Below, one piece after another: positions 55,900-64,000 of a DNA stretch of 64,000 nt. A program made the translations under genes and the position numbers. The DNA is taken from contig CALJHC010000011.1 in assembly GCA_938075415.1 (NCBI GenBank), positions 21,368 through 85,367 of the forward strand, given 5' to 3'. Positions within the stretch are counted from its first letter, which is position 1; each line of letters opens with the position of its first letter. This stretch comes from an uncultured Rubripirellula sp. Its GTDB lineage: Bacteria; Planctomycetota; Planctomycetia; Pirellulales; Pirellulaceae. A model generated the notes under the pieces. The model did no database searches. It was given only the letters and a program-made list of their open reading frames with translations, and was not told where the DNA came from.

Positions 55900-56688
55900 A
55901 TGTTAGACGCCTGCCGCATTTGCAATGCTCGAACCGTTCATTTTGCCAGAGCCAGAATTCTCAACAAGTACGATATCAACTATCAACGATGCTCTGACTG
56001 TGAATTCATTCAGACCGAAAAACCTTATTGGCTGGACGAAGCATACAATCAGGTGATCATCGCCACCGACGTCGGCCTTGTTTCTCGCAACCTTAAAATG
56101 TCTGCAATTGCCTCTCGAGTCCTCCGCGTCCTCTTCCCAACCGCAACCACCGGAACTGACTATGGGGGTGGCTACGGACTCTTCACTCGATTAATGCGGG
56201 ACAAAGGACACCAGTTCTTTCACGACGATCCTCATTCAGAAAACCTTTTCGCAAAAGATTTCCAAACGCAGCAAGGAACACAATATGACCTGCTAACCGC
56301 TTTTGAGGTTTGGGAACACCTTGAAAATCCTCACGCAGATCTTCAGAAAATGGACCAAACCGCTCACCACTGGCTAGTTTCTACCCTGCTTCTTCCCGAC
56401 CCTCCCCCCAAACCTGATCAATGGTGGTACTACGTACTGGAAGGCGGGCAGCATATCGCCTTGTGGTCCAAACGTGCCATGCAAGCGGTGGCATCACGTT
56501 ACCACCGACAACTGATCAGCACGAACAGGGGCATTCACTTATTTAGTGGTGAACGAGTGAATCCAACACTCGCCTCACTCATTCTTCGCGGACGTGGTGG
56601 AATCCTCTTCGATCGTCTGAATCAAAAAAAATCTCTTATGCACCAAGACCATGAACTCGCACAAGAAAAAACAAGACTCACACAATAG
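55900..56688 (+). CDS. class I SAM-dependent methyltransferase with N-terminal Cys4 site
   Basis: 262 residues. N-terminus carries C5-x2-C8 and C31-x2-C34, a zinc-ribbon-like site common in sugar or polysaccharide-pathway methyltransferases. Then the SAM loop TDYGGGYGLFTRLM near 85-98 (a Gly-rich motif I), HDDPHSENLF with the ribose-binding-type acidic residue, and EVWEHLENPHAD near 142 as in Methyltransf_23 proteins. Target unknown; the neighbouring GT4 gene suggests a sugar or glycan acceptor. ATG 55900; no ribosome binding site that distinguishes alternatives. Confidence 0.82.
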   Translation: MLDACRICNARTVHFARARILNKYDINYQRCSDCEFIQTEKPYWLDEAYNQVIIATDVGLVSRNLKMSAIASRVLRVLFPTATTGTDYGGGYGLFTRLMRDKGHQFFHDDPHSENLFAKDFQTQQGTQYDLLTAFEVWEHLENPHADLQKMDQTAHHWLVSTLLLPDPPPKPDQWWYYVLEGGQHIALWSKRAMQAVASRYHRQLISTNRGIHLFSGERVNPTLASLILRGRGGILFDRLNQKKSLMHQDHELAQEKTRLTQ

Positions 56689-56860
56689 CCAGTGACCAAC
56701 TCCTGAACAAACAGTCTGTCTTCAAGACTAGTGCTGGAAACACCCGCAACATTCTGATGAACTAGTTTGAAAAGTCACGACAACCCTAGGCTCCCTGACG
56801 GCATCAACGTTAGGCAAAATCAACCTCGCACCTAAAACAATCCTCGATCGGTTATCAAAG

Positions 56861-58351
56861 ATGAAAAACATTATCGTCATCTTATTGGCGTCCTACTTGC
56901 CCGCTCTTGCTCACGCGACTGACACTCGCCCCAACATCGTTTGGATTGTGGTCGATGACATGTCCTGCCACTTTGGCTATCAAGGTGAACCACTAGCTGC
57001 AACACCCAATGTCGATCGCTTAGCAAAAGAGGGTATCGTCTTCTCAAACGCTTACGCGACGGCACCTGTCTGCTCGACGTTCCGCTCCGCCATGATCACG
57101 GGGATGTACCAAACCTCCATTGGCTCTCACCATCATCGAAGCGGAAGAGGAAAGCTGAAAATATCACTGCCCACCGGCGTACGTACCGTACCGGAATTAT
57201 TTCGAGATGCGGGGTACTTCACTTGCATTGCCGATGCAACTGGCAAACGCCGAGGCAAGCAAGACTACAACTTTCAGTACACTTGGGAACAACTTTACCA
57301 AGGCATTCACTTCAGCGAGCGTCAAGCAGATCAACCTTTCTTTGCCCAGTACCATCTTCGTGGGGGCAAATTACGAAACAGCGAAACATCTTACGCGGAA
57401 GCCAGAAAAGGTTTGGGTGAAAACCTGACCAACCCTGCAAACGTAGTCTTACCTCCCTACTATCCCGACCACCCAGTCATCAGGAATGACTGGGCTCAAT
57501 ACATTGACTCAGTCAATTACACGGATCTCGAGGTGGGGCGAATCCTTGATGATTTGGAGCAATCCGGCGTTCTGAATGAGACCATCGTCTTCTTCCTTAC
57601 CGACCATGGAATTAGCCACGCTCGGGGGAAACAATTCTTGTACGAGGAGGGAATTCGGATTCCCTTTGTCGTCTGGGCGGCAAAGGACTTGCAGCCAAAG
57701 CTTTTCCACCGTGTGTCAGGTAACAATCAAATTCGTGATGAGATGGTTGCACACATCGACTTGGCTGCAAACTCACTATTTCTGGCGGACATTAGCATCC
57801 CAGATTGGATGCAATCACAACCCACACTGGACAAAAACCAAAAACCCCGAACCTTTGTCGTCTCCGCACGTGACCGTTGCGATGAGACAGTCGATCGAAT
57901 CCGAAGTGTTCGAAAGGGTGACTGGAAATACATTCGCAATGATTATCCTGAACGCCCCTACCTGCAGCCTTGCAACTACAAGGACACGAAACCCTTCATG
58001 CCCGTTCTGCGTGATCTTCATGACAAAGGAAAACTGAACGCCATTCAATCAATCCATCTTGCTGAAACTCGTCCTCCAGAAGAACTTTACCACCTCCCAA
58101 GCGACCCTTGGGAAACCAACAACCTTGCCGATCGCCCCGAACAGAGGAAAAGACTCGAAGGACTGCGTCAACAATTACAGCGGTGGGAAATACAATCCAA
58201 CGACTTGGGACGAATTCCTGAAAGCGAAGCAATGTATGACAGTGACATGAACGCTGTTTCAGACAAAATGAAGAAGCGAAATCCAGAAGCTTACAAACAG
58301 CACGCTGCCAATATCCAACTGATGAAGCAATGGAAGCTCGAGGGTAAATAA
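56861..58351 (+). CDS. sulfatase with non-canonical CSTFR active-site motif
   Basis: 496 residues, signal peptide at 1-19. Type I sulfatase fold: [20 protein letters not shown] at 23-42 with D32-D33, and later [22 protein letters not shown] near 242 for the metal and sulfate ligands, and a C-terminal [16 protein letters not shown] typical of the family. The formylglycine site reads C71-S-T-F-R75: Cys and Arg are kept, but the third position is Thr where C-x-P/A/S-x-R is expected. It follows GT4 and methyltransferase genes and converges with the Tad operon. It may be a distinct subfamily that is still matured, or an inactive one. Neighbourhood suggests sulfated-glycan use. Confidence 0.86.
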   Translation: MKNIIVILLASYLPALAHATDTRPNIVWIVVDDMSCHFGYQGEPLAATPNVDRLAKEGIVFSNAYATAPVCSTFRSAMITGMYQTSIGSHHHRSGRGKLKISLPTGVRTVPELFRDAGYFTCIADATGKRRGKQDYNFQYTWEQLYQGIHFSERQADQPFFAQYHLRGGKLRNSETSYAEARKGLGENLTNPANVVLPPYYPDHPVIRNDWAQYIDSVNYTDLEVGRILDDLEQSGVLNETIVFFLTDHGISHARGKQFLYEEGIRIPFVVWAAKDLQPKLFHRVSGNNQIRDEMVAHIDLAANSLFLADISIPDWMQSQPTLDKNQKPRTFVVSARDRCDETVDRIRSVRKGDWKYIRNDYPERPYLQPCNYKDTKPFMPVLRDLHDKGKLNAIQSIHLAETRPPEELYHLPSDPWETNNLADRPEQRKRLEGLRQQLQRWEIQSNDLGRIPESEAMYDSDMNAVSDKMKKRNPEAYKQHAANIQLMKQWKLEGK

Positions 58352-58568
58352 ACAGTAACCCACACACAAACAATGCTGCGACACCATTTTTCAATCGAAA
58401 TCGAAGCAGGTTGCCACCGGAAAGAATCCGCGACACAGCAGGCTCGGTCGTATCTAATTCGTAGAGTGACTGCCTACCGATGACGGCACCGCTTCCGCTT
58501 GATCAATGACCTACGATCTCATCCCGGCTCGACGCGGCAATCAAGATGACGGTGTTGCACTTGACCGT

Positions 58569-59531
58569 CTACTGCGACACGTCCTCTTGAATCGAGTCAA
58601 TCGTCGCACTTGCTTGAGAAAGGTCCTGCGATAGGGCGCCGCCGGGTTGGCCCTGTTTCTGAATGAAGTCCCGCAACTCCAGCGCGGCTGGACCAAGAAG
58701 CAAAAGATAGATGGACGGTGCCAAGAAAAACACCACTGGAAACAGCAATTTCACGGAAGCCGTATTACCTCGCGCCTCGGCCTGCTGCCGTCGTTCTCGC
58801 CGAGTGGTGTCCGCATATTCCTGAAATGCTCTACTCACATTGCCACCCAGGCGATCTGCATGCCGCACAATGGTCGCCAAAGAAATCACTTCAGGTTGAT
58901 TGACTCGTTCAGCAAATTGTTTCAGCGCAATTTCCATCGAACCCGTCTTGGCTTGATGGTGCAAGACAGCCAATTCCGTGGACAAATCCTTGTGAATGGT
59001 TTTGAATTCACAACTGGTTCGTTCAATTGCTTGCTGCAACGGAACACCACCAGAGATGAGCATATTGACGAGATCAACTGCGTCAGGCAACGCAAATTGG
59101 ATTCGCTGGGTCCTCATTTTTGCGATCGATTGCAAAACGATCGAGGGAAGCGAGTAGGCGACCACAAAGATGAAGAGAAAACCAAAAATCTGTGAGGCCA
59201 GATACGGGGAATCCTCTGGCTGTTGAGTCACCCAGATCACTGAAAGAATAACGAAACTGAGAAGACCCGAGTTTCTTAGGCTGAGGAACTCCTCCGCGGC
59301 TCGTCGATGGTAGTACCCCGCTTGCAGCATCGTACGTCGCAATTTCACCATCCCAACTTCTCCAACCGGGAGCAGGCTTGCGAAGGGAATGGTCAAAAAA
59401 CCAAGTGCCAAATGCCGTCGGCTTCCAATGGCATCTTTGCGACGCCCGAACGACGTAACAAACCAACCGATCAAATAGATCGGTAAAGCAATCGAGAAGA
59501 AGACACCGGCAATTTGCAATCCGTTTTCCAT
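58569..59531 (-). CDS. tadC: Tad pilus inner-membrane protein TadC
   Basis: 320 residues, GspF/TadB-C family (type II secretion system F domain), one of the two inner-membrane platform proteins of the Tad/Flp pilus. Seen: N-terminal membrane helices (about 5-27, and pairs near 88-108 and 110-130), the F domain with AVDLVNMLISGGVPLQQAIERT and LATIVRHADRLGGNVSRAFQEYAD near 205-235, and a C-terminal helix near 265-290. It is the last gene of the operon, 16 bp after tadB. No terminator hairpin was found in the 217 bp before the convergent sulfatase gene. Confidence 0.85.
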   Translation of the reverse strand: MENGLQIAGVFFSIALPIYLIGWFVTSFGRRKDAIGSRRHLALGFLTIPFASLLPVGEVGMVKLRRTMLQAGYYHRRAAEEFLSLRNSGLLSFVILSVIWVTQQPEDSPYLASQIFGFLFIFVVAYSLPSIVLQSIAKMRTQRIQFALPDAVDLVNMLISGGVPLQQAIERTSCEFKTIHKDLSTELAVLHHQAKTGSMEIALKQFAERVNQPEVISLATIVRHADRLGGNVSRAFQEYADTTRRERRQQAEARGNTASVKLLFPVVFFLAPSIYLLLLGPAALELRDFIQKQGQPGGALSQDLSQASATIDSIQEDVSQ

Positions 59532-59547
59532 GAATCACTCGCTACGT

Positions 59548-60471
59548 TTAATAATCTGACTTGAAAATCCGGCTTACCCAAAACAATCCCAGCACTTGAC
59601 CGAGCAGTGCGACGTACAGCATCCACCGCCCCCAATTATCCTGCCACATTCCCTGTCCGTACTCAGGCCGGACCAAGAACAAATAGGCCATAACGATTGG
59701 AGCCAAGATAAAGACGACCATGACGGAAAAGCGTCCACCGCTGGTAACACTTTTCATCTGTTTGCGATAATCGAGTCGATCACGAATTAAACTCGACAGA
59801 CGATCCATCGATTCCGCTAAATTCCCGCCACCTTCGCGGTGAATGGCCAAGGTGGAACTGAAGATTCGCACGTCGGACTGATTGACCCTTTCACCAAAGG
59901 ACTGCATCGTGGCAGCAACCGATCGTCCCATGTCAATCTGACGGATGCACCGACGAAATTCACCTGCCACCGGTTCCTGAGCAGCATCACCAACAAGCTC
60001 AACAGCCTGCTCCAGACTTTCTCCCGCACGCATGGCTCTTGCGATAATCGCCAATGCACTGGGGAATTGGGCTTCGAATTTGTTCATTCTGTAAGTTCTA
60101 AAAATGGAAAGGCCACCCAGGCAAATCGCCGCAGTAGCCAAACTGGATATCCCCGCAATGATCTCACTCTGAGTCGCGACAAACGCGAAACCACCAACTG
60201 CGAATCCAACAAGCAGTATTAGCATCACCGCCATGACTGCCGAGACACCGAGTCCTGATTGATAAACCACCAGCATCAACCAGCGATCTAACCGTCTGAT
60301 CAAGCCGTCGTCCGTTTCTGATGCGGACGTCGGAAGAGATTTTGCCAATGCCTTCAATTCGGGTCGCTTTGTGTTCCTCGGTGCGATCAGATCTCGCGCC
60401 CCCAGCAAGATCGCAACGCATGCGCAGCTCACAGAGACAAACGCTGCTACAGCTATCAAGATCTGATCCAT
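59548..60471 (-). CDS. tadB: Tad pilus inner-membrane protein TadB
   Basis: 307 residues, paralogue of the downstream TadC. N-terminal helix (about 1-20), two helices near 75-120, the F domain with FPSALAIIARAMRAGESLEQAVELVGD, VRIFSSTLAIHREGGGNLAESMDRLSSLIRDRLD, and C-terminal helices near 250-300. Forms the inner-membrane platform with TadC and the CpaF/TadA ATPase. Start set at ATG 60471, four residues inside the longest frame. The gene lies 53 bp after cpaF and 16 bp before tadC in one operon. Confidence 0.85.
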   Translation of the reverse strand: MDQILIAVAAFVSVSCACVAILLGARDLIAPRNTKRPELKALAKSLPTSASETDDGLIRRLDRWLMLVVYQSGLGVSAVMAVMLILLVGFAVGGFAFVATQSEIIAGISSLATAAICLGGLSIFRTYRMNKFEAQFPSALAIIARAMRAGESLEQAVELVGDAAQEPVAGEFRRCIRQIDMGRSVAATMQSFGERVNQSDVRIFSSTLAIHREGGGNLAESMDRLSSLIRDRLDYRKQMKSVTSGGRFSVMVVFILAPIVMAYLFLVRPEYGQGMWQDNWGRWMLYVALLGQVLGLFWVSRIFKSDY

Positions 60472-60524
60472 GGTTACAATCACTCACCTTCTGGGAGGCT
60501 TGGGAAATTCGAAAAAATGTCGAC

Positions 60525-61826
60525 TTAGCGTCGCTGAAATAGCTCCGGCGAAACCTCGACACCAAAGTCGGCAAAGCGTGGCAAAACGGTAGGCTGCCAG
60601 CCCGTGGAAAAGAACTCGCCTCGAGCCACGCCCTCGTCATCAAGCCCTTGCTGGCGGAAACCAAAGATTTCTTCCAACCGATAATCGCCATTATCCGCCT
60701 CAACGATTTCAGTAACTTGCAGGACTCGCCGAACACCGCCCTTGAGTCTTGCCAAGTGAACCACTAACCGAATGCCTGCGGCGACGTATTGACGAATCAC
60801 TTGAATCGGTAATTCGAATCCAGTCATGGCGACCATCATCTCAAGTCGCTTGAGGGCATCTTGGGTATCATTGGCGTGAATCGTGGTCAGTGAACCCTCG
60901 TGACCAGTGTTCATGGCCTGCAACATGTCCAAGGCTTCACCGCCTCGGACCTCACCGACAAGGATGCGGTCAGGGCGCATACGAAGACTGTTGGTGACCA
61001 AGTCTCGCTGAGTCAGCTTGCCCGCATTTTCTGTATTTGCATCACGCGTTTCCAAGCGAACTACATGGGGGTGCTGAAGAATAAGCTCCACGGAGTCTTC
61101 GATTGTCACCAACCGTTCATCGTGCGGAATCGCGCCTGATAACGCATTGAGTAACGTTGTCTTTCCAGCACCTGTTCCACCAGAAACCAAGATCCCCACT
61201 CGCGCTGCCACAGCCGCCGAAAGGAAATCCGAAACCTTTTGGTCGAGCGAACCATTTTCCACCAGTTGCGGAAGCTGCAGGCGATCTGCAGCGAAACGGC
61301 GTATCGAAAGCTGAGGACCGTCGACAGCGAGAGGAGGAATTACAGCATTGATCCTCGAACCATCCGGTAATCGCGCATCAACCATCGGTCTTGATTCATC
61401 GATACGACGTCCAACTCGAGAGACAATTCTTTGAATGATCCGAAGAAGATGCGCGTCGTCGGCGAAGACGATTGGCGTTTTTTCCAAGCGACCGTATCTT
61501 TCAACATAAACCTCAAAAGGTCCATTGACCATGATATCGCTGACTGAATCATCATGAAGAAGTGGCTCGATTGGACCGAGACCAAAGACCTCATGAACAA
61601 GGCCGTCAAGCATTCTGGCCTCATCTTCAGAAGTCAGCTTCAATCTTTGTCTTCGAAGAACCTCGCGGGCTAGATCCTTGACTTCCAGACGCAAGTCCTC
61701 ACTGTCAGCCAACCCAATGGCCGATAGGTCAAGCGACTCGATCATTTCCTCGTGCAAACGTGTCTTTGTCAGCTCGAAGTCAACCGGTGGTAATTGCTCT
61801 GTCTTCAGTTCGTTAACTCGAATCAT
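60525..61826 (-). CDS. cpaF: Tad pilus assembly ATPase CpaF/TadA
   Basis: 433 residues, cytoplasmic hexameric secretion ATPase powering Tad/Flp pilus assembly. Seen: [21 protein letters not shown] near 82-102, [20 protein letters not shown] near 146-165, Walker [10 protein letters not shown] at about 217-224, the Asp box near [12 protein letters not shown], Walker B-like [17 protein letters not shown] and the [13 protein letters not shown]is box. All essential motifs are present. ATG 61826. It follows cpaB by 53 bp with a short hairpin (CAGGAC/GTCCTG) around the cpaB stop at 61870-61887, too weak for a terminator. Confidence 0.93.
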   Translation of the reverse strand: MIRVNELKTEQLPPVDFELTKTRLHEEMIESLDLSAIGLADSEDLRLEVKDLAREVLRRQRLKLTSEDEARMLDGLVHEVFGLGPIEPLLHDDSVSDIMVNGPFEVYVERYGRLEKTPIVFADDAHLLRIIQRIVSRVGRRIDESRPMVDARLPDGSRINAVIPPLAVDGPQLSIRRFAADRLQLPQLVENGSLDQKVSDFLSAAVAARVGILVSGGTGAGKTTLLNALSGAIPHDERLVTIEDSVELILQHPHVVRLETRDANTENAGKLTQRDLVTNSLRMRPDRILVGEVRGGEALDMLQAMNTGHEGSLTTIHANDTQDALKRLEMMVAMTGFELPIQVIRQYVAAGIRLVVHLARLKGGVRRVLQVTEIVEADNGDYRLEEIFGFRQQGLDDEGVARGEFFSTGWQPTVLPRFADFGVEVSPELFQRR

Positions 61827-61879
61827 CGTTCATATGTTCCAATTGAGTCGGGAAAAATGACACGCTGCAACAGGACAGT

Positions 61880-62839
61880 TCAGTCCTGATTTCCATTGAC
61901 TGCAGCTTGCTGCTGAGATGATTCAACGGACAACGCTTCCGCCCGGTTATCCTGAAAATCTGCAAGGCGAGTCAGCATCGTTTCGCCTTCCGTTTCACTT
62001 TCGAAACCCACACGAGACATGCGATTTCCACGAAAGACCTGCATTTCGTGTTTCGCTTTGGTCGGCAGATTGAGAAGCTGCGTCATCGAAACAGGCTTCA
62101 CCGATGCACTCAAAGAATCGTCTTCCGGATTCCGAAGTGATAACGCCAACGAACCGCGCCCTTCCACAAGTCGCAAGGCAGCAACGCCCTCGGGATCAAC
62201 CTGCAAAGTCACCGCGCTGCTCCTTGCGGCACCCGCACGACCCGTCACTCGAATCCCTTCGGTGGTCTCTTCTTCGACTGCAAGCACCTTCACTCGCTCA
62301 AGCATCGTGATAGCCACCGATGGATGCTCGTCAGAATCGGCGGCGCGGATTGCCTCGCTTCGAAAGACCACGTCGACCCAAGTTCCGGGAGAGGCAAATC
62401 CAGCAACCGCTGAGTCCAAATCGACAGGAACAGTAATCGCGCGCATCCCCGGTTGCAGATGGTCGGCAATGTTGGGCCCCGTTCCTTCCGGATAGAAATC
62501 CTGGGGGCTGAAGGTCGTACCCACGGTAAGATCTTTTCGAAGCACCCGACCGATGATCTGACTTGAGTCCTGCATGTAAGCCTTGTTGATTCCACGATCA
62601 ATCATTTGCTCACGCGTCAATCGCTGAATTTCAATGTCAGCAAAAGCGATTTTTCGACCCGACTTCAAATCCAGAGAAGTGATTGGAACCAAACTTTCCA
62701 AAACGGGCGGCACCACTTCTGCCACTGGCACCGGCACTGGATCCGGCTTCATGTTTTCACGTGCTAGATACGCACCGACGAGTCCCGCGACAATCGCGAT
62801 GACGCCAACCAGTAATGTTCCTGGACTAATTCGAGACAT
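61880..62839 (-). CDS. cpaB: Flp pilus assembly protein CpaB (RcpC-like)
   Basis: 319 residues. N-terminal membrane helix (about 6-24), a short Pro-rich linker (PDPVPVPVAEVVPP), an SAF-type domain (about 45-115) with VPITSLDLKSGRKIAFADIEIQRL, then the RcpC/CpaB domain with MRAITVPVDLDSAVAGFASPGTWVDVVF near 130-160 and VKVLAVEEETTEG. CpaB modulates the periplasmic part of the Tad machine and works with the CpaC/RcpA secretin. ATG 62839; an in-frame TTG precedes it. It lies between the prepilin peptidase and the ATPase. Confidence 0.87.
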   Translation of the reverse strand: MSRISPGTLLVGVIAIVAGLVGAYLARENMKPDPVPVPVAEVVPPVLESLVPITSLDLKSGRKIAFADIEIQRLTREQMIDRGINKAYMQDSSQIIGRVLRKDLTVGTTFSPQDFYPEGTGPNIADHLQPGMRAITVPVDLDSAVAGFASPGTWVDVVFRSEAIRAADSDEHPSVAITMLERVKVLAVEEETTEGIRVTGRAGAARSSAVTLQVDPEGVAALRLVEGRGSLALSLRNPEDDSLSASVKPVSMTQLLNLPTKAKHEMQVFRGNRMSRVGFESETEGETMLTRLADFQDNRAEALSVESSQQQAAVNGNQD

Positions 62840-62936
62840 CAATCGACTCCGTAAACTTTTGTATTAAACACGTTTTTAATTTATTGACGAACCAACAGGG
62901 TTGTGGGACTTTCGTCACACCCGAAAAGAAAAATCT

Positions 62937-63449
62937 CTACGATACTTCGACGGCAAATTTAAGCAGCATCCACGCCCACGTTGTGATTGCAACTGGAATC
63001 GCATAGGGCAGCATGGTGGGGGAAGCGTTCTTGACATTCACAGTGCTGTCATCACATTGGCCTTCCGTAACATCTCGATCGGATCCCAGTGCACGACCGA
63101 AACGTGCAACAACCAACCAAACAATGGCCGTTACGGCGCTGCCAATAAAAATCACAAGAGTGACCGGACCACCGAGCCACGTGCCGAGTGCTCCCATCAG
63201 CTTGACGTCACCACCCCCGCCCCCGCCAATGAGCCAAAGCAACAGTAGAGGACAAAAGCCTGCGACGAATCCTAGAAGTGCAAATCCGAGTCCGGACCAA
63301 CCAGCCGTAATGGCATGAAAGCCGATCCCTGCAAAGAATGCCGAGACGGTCAAAGCGTTGGGTATCCGTCGCACCTTCAGGTCAAAGACCATGGCGACAG
63401 CAGTGAAAATCATTGCGATGACGGCGGCGAGCGTCGTTATCAGTGACAT
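62937..63449 (-). CDS. A24-family prepilin peptidase (CpaA/TadV type)
   Basis: 170 residues, polytopic membrane aspartic peptidase that cleaves the pilin leader. Seen: DLKVRRIPN with the first catalytic Asp D23, and GGGGGGDVKLMGALG with the second, D81, in the GxGD-type position; both aspartates are in place. About five to six helices with no N-terminal methylase-type zinc domain, as in the short CpaA/TadV branch. Start set at ATG 63449, where the first helix begins; the open frame runs 41 codons further upstream without membrane sense. It lies 97 bp upstream of cpaB. Confidence 0.87.
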   Translation of the reverse strand: MSLITTLAAVIAMIFTAVAMVFDLKVRRIPNALTVSAFFAGIGFHAITAGWSGLGFALLGFVAGFCPLLLLWLIGGGGGGDVKLMGALGTWLGGPVTLVIFIGSAVTAIVWLVVARFGRALGSDRDVTEGQCDDSTVNVKNASPTMLPYAIPVAITTWAWMLLKFAVEVS

Positions 63450-63741
63450 GAACAACAACTTGATCAATGAAGGAAAAAGCGAAAGGGTGACCAGTGGAAG
63501 CTGGCTGAACAAGTATTGATCAGCCAAACCTCCCTCTAGCCTAATTAGCCTCTGCGAATCTTTACGATTCACATAACCAATTTTTACAATAAACCCCGCA
63601 ATTCCCGTGACTCACACACCAGACTTCACTGCTGGCAGTTGTCGAGACGATTTGCCGATTCCGAAATCCAAAAGAAACCTTCGGAGTTCAACCGTACCGT
63701 CCCCAACAACGCCCAACAGATCTCTCGGTAGAAAGAAGTAA

Positions 63742-64000
63742 TCAAGGGGCGGCCGCTACCGGATTGCCTTCGAGGACTGGCGCGACGGTGACAATGCAAC
63801 TACCAAAAGTTGACGCAGTGTCAACGTTGACGTCGCACTCATCAAACAGATCCGTGTACAGCGACCCATGAACAGCAGCGTTATGTCCAACGATGCCGTC
63901 ATACCCATAACTCTGGTTGACCGACTGGACGGCCGAGGTCACGTCAGACAACTCACTGACAACGCCATCACGCAGCGAGACCGTTCCGACAAGCAGACCG
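63742..64000 (-). CDS. Flp/Tad pilin-like protein, cut by the window edge
   Basis: Only the last 85 residues are inside the window; the frame is open to the edge. The visible part starts with GLLVGTVSLRDGVVSELSDVT, the end of a hydrophobic N-terminal helix followed by an amphipathic helix, then YGYDGIVGHNAAVHGSLYTD and a short tail with two Cys (FDECDVN, FGSCIVT) and PVAAAP. This resembles type IVb Flp-type pilins, in which the leader and first helix precede such a tail. A role as the pilin or a minor pseudopilin is inferred from helix shape and from the adjacent prepilin peptidase and Tad genes. About 290 bp separate it from the prepilin peptidase. Confidence 0.6.
   Translation of the reverse strand, partial: GLLVGTVSLRDGVVSELSDVTSAVQSVNQSYGYDGIVGHNAAVHGSLYTDLFDECDVNVDTASTFGSCIVTVAPVLEGNPVAAAP

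Noticed and set aside
61870..61887. CAGGAC/GTCCTG hairpin at the cpaB stop
   Set aside because: Six-bp stem without a T tail; too weak to call an attenuator or terminator.
1..64000. CRISPR arrays, prophage or complete insertion sequences
   Set aside because: Looked for regularly spaced repeats, integrases, transposases and structural phage genes on both strands; none found.

Overview
The window looks like chromosomal DNA of a planctomycete, most likely a marine member of the Pirellulaceae. This is inferred from gene families typical of that phylum: DUF1501, DUF1552, DUF1592/1588/1585 and DUF1549/1553 haem or Tat proteins, a ThuA / PVC-type dehydrogenase / haem fusion, several formylglycine sulfatases, a Tad pilus locus, and long gene-poor spacers of 300-950 bp. 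I see no rRNA, tRNA, CRISPR array, phage gene or complete insertion sequence. Species assignment is not possible from reading alone.

Layout. 0.5-2.5 kb (+): rfbB and rfbA, overlapping by 4 bp, make dTDP-4-keto-6-deoxyglucose. 3.2-6.8 kb (-): an exported di-haem cytochrome c peroxidase-like protein followed by two intrinsic terminators, and a beta-carbonic anhydrase. 7.7-10.4 kb (+): madL, madM and matB, a malonate uptake and activation operon. 10.9-11.6 kb (+): a DUF3592 membrane protein. 11.8-34.5 kb is a run of minus-strand genes: a secreted esterase, a decayed membrane-protein gene, a glycosyltransferase-like protein, a beta-helix protein with a 13-cysteine ladder, DUF1592 plus DUF1552, DUF1501 plus a Gfo/Idh/MocA oxidoreductase, a second beta-helix protein, an exported coiled-coil protein, a second decayed gene, and DUF1549/1553 plus DUF1501. 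35-40.8 kb (+): a 1386-residue ThuA/haem protein and an SGNH hydrolase.

40.9-58.4 kb is a carbohydrate island. It holds an esterase, a sulfatase with a C-terminal sugar-binding-like domain, a 1423-residue sulfatase-sulfatase-GH43-lectin-like fusion, an L-fuconate dehydratase-type enolase, a beta-propeller glycosidase-like protein, another sulfatase, a GT4 glycosyltransferase, a methyltransferase and a sulfatase with an unusual active-site motif. Together these suggest desulfation and cleavage of a sulfated algal polysaccharide rich in 6-deoxy sugars or arabinose, with the released sugar acid dehydrated in the cytoplasm. From 58.6 kb to the right edge (-) lies a Tad/Flp pilus operon: pilin-like gene (cut by the window), prepilin peptidase, cpaB, cpaF, tadB and tadC. 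No secretin or TadZ gene lies between them.

The strongest novelty candidates are the quadruple-module sulfatase/GH43 protein and its fuconate-dehydratase neighbourhood, and the cysteine-ladder beta-helix protein.
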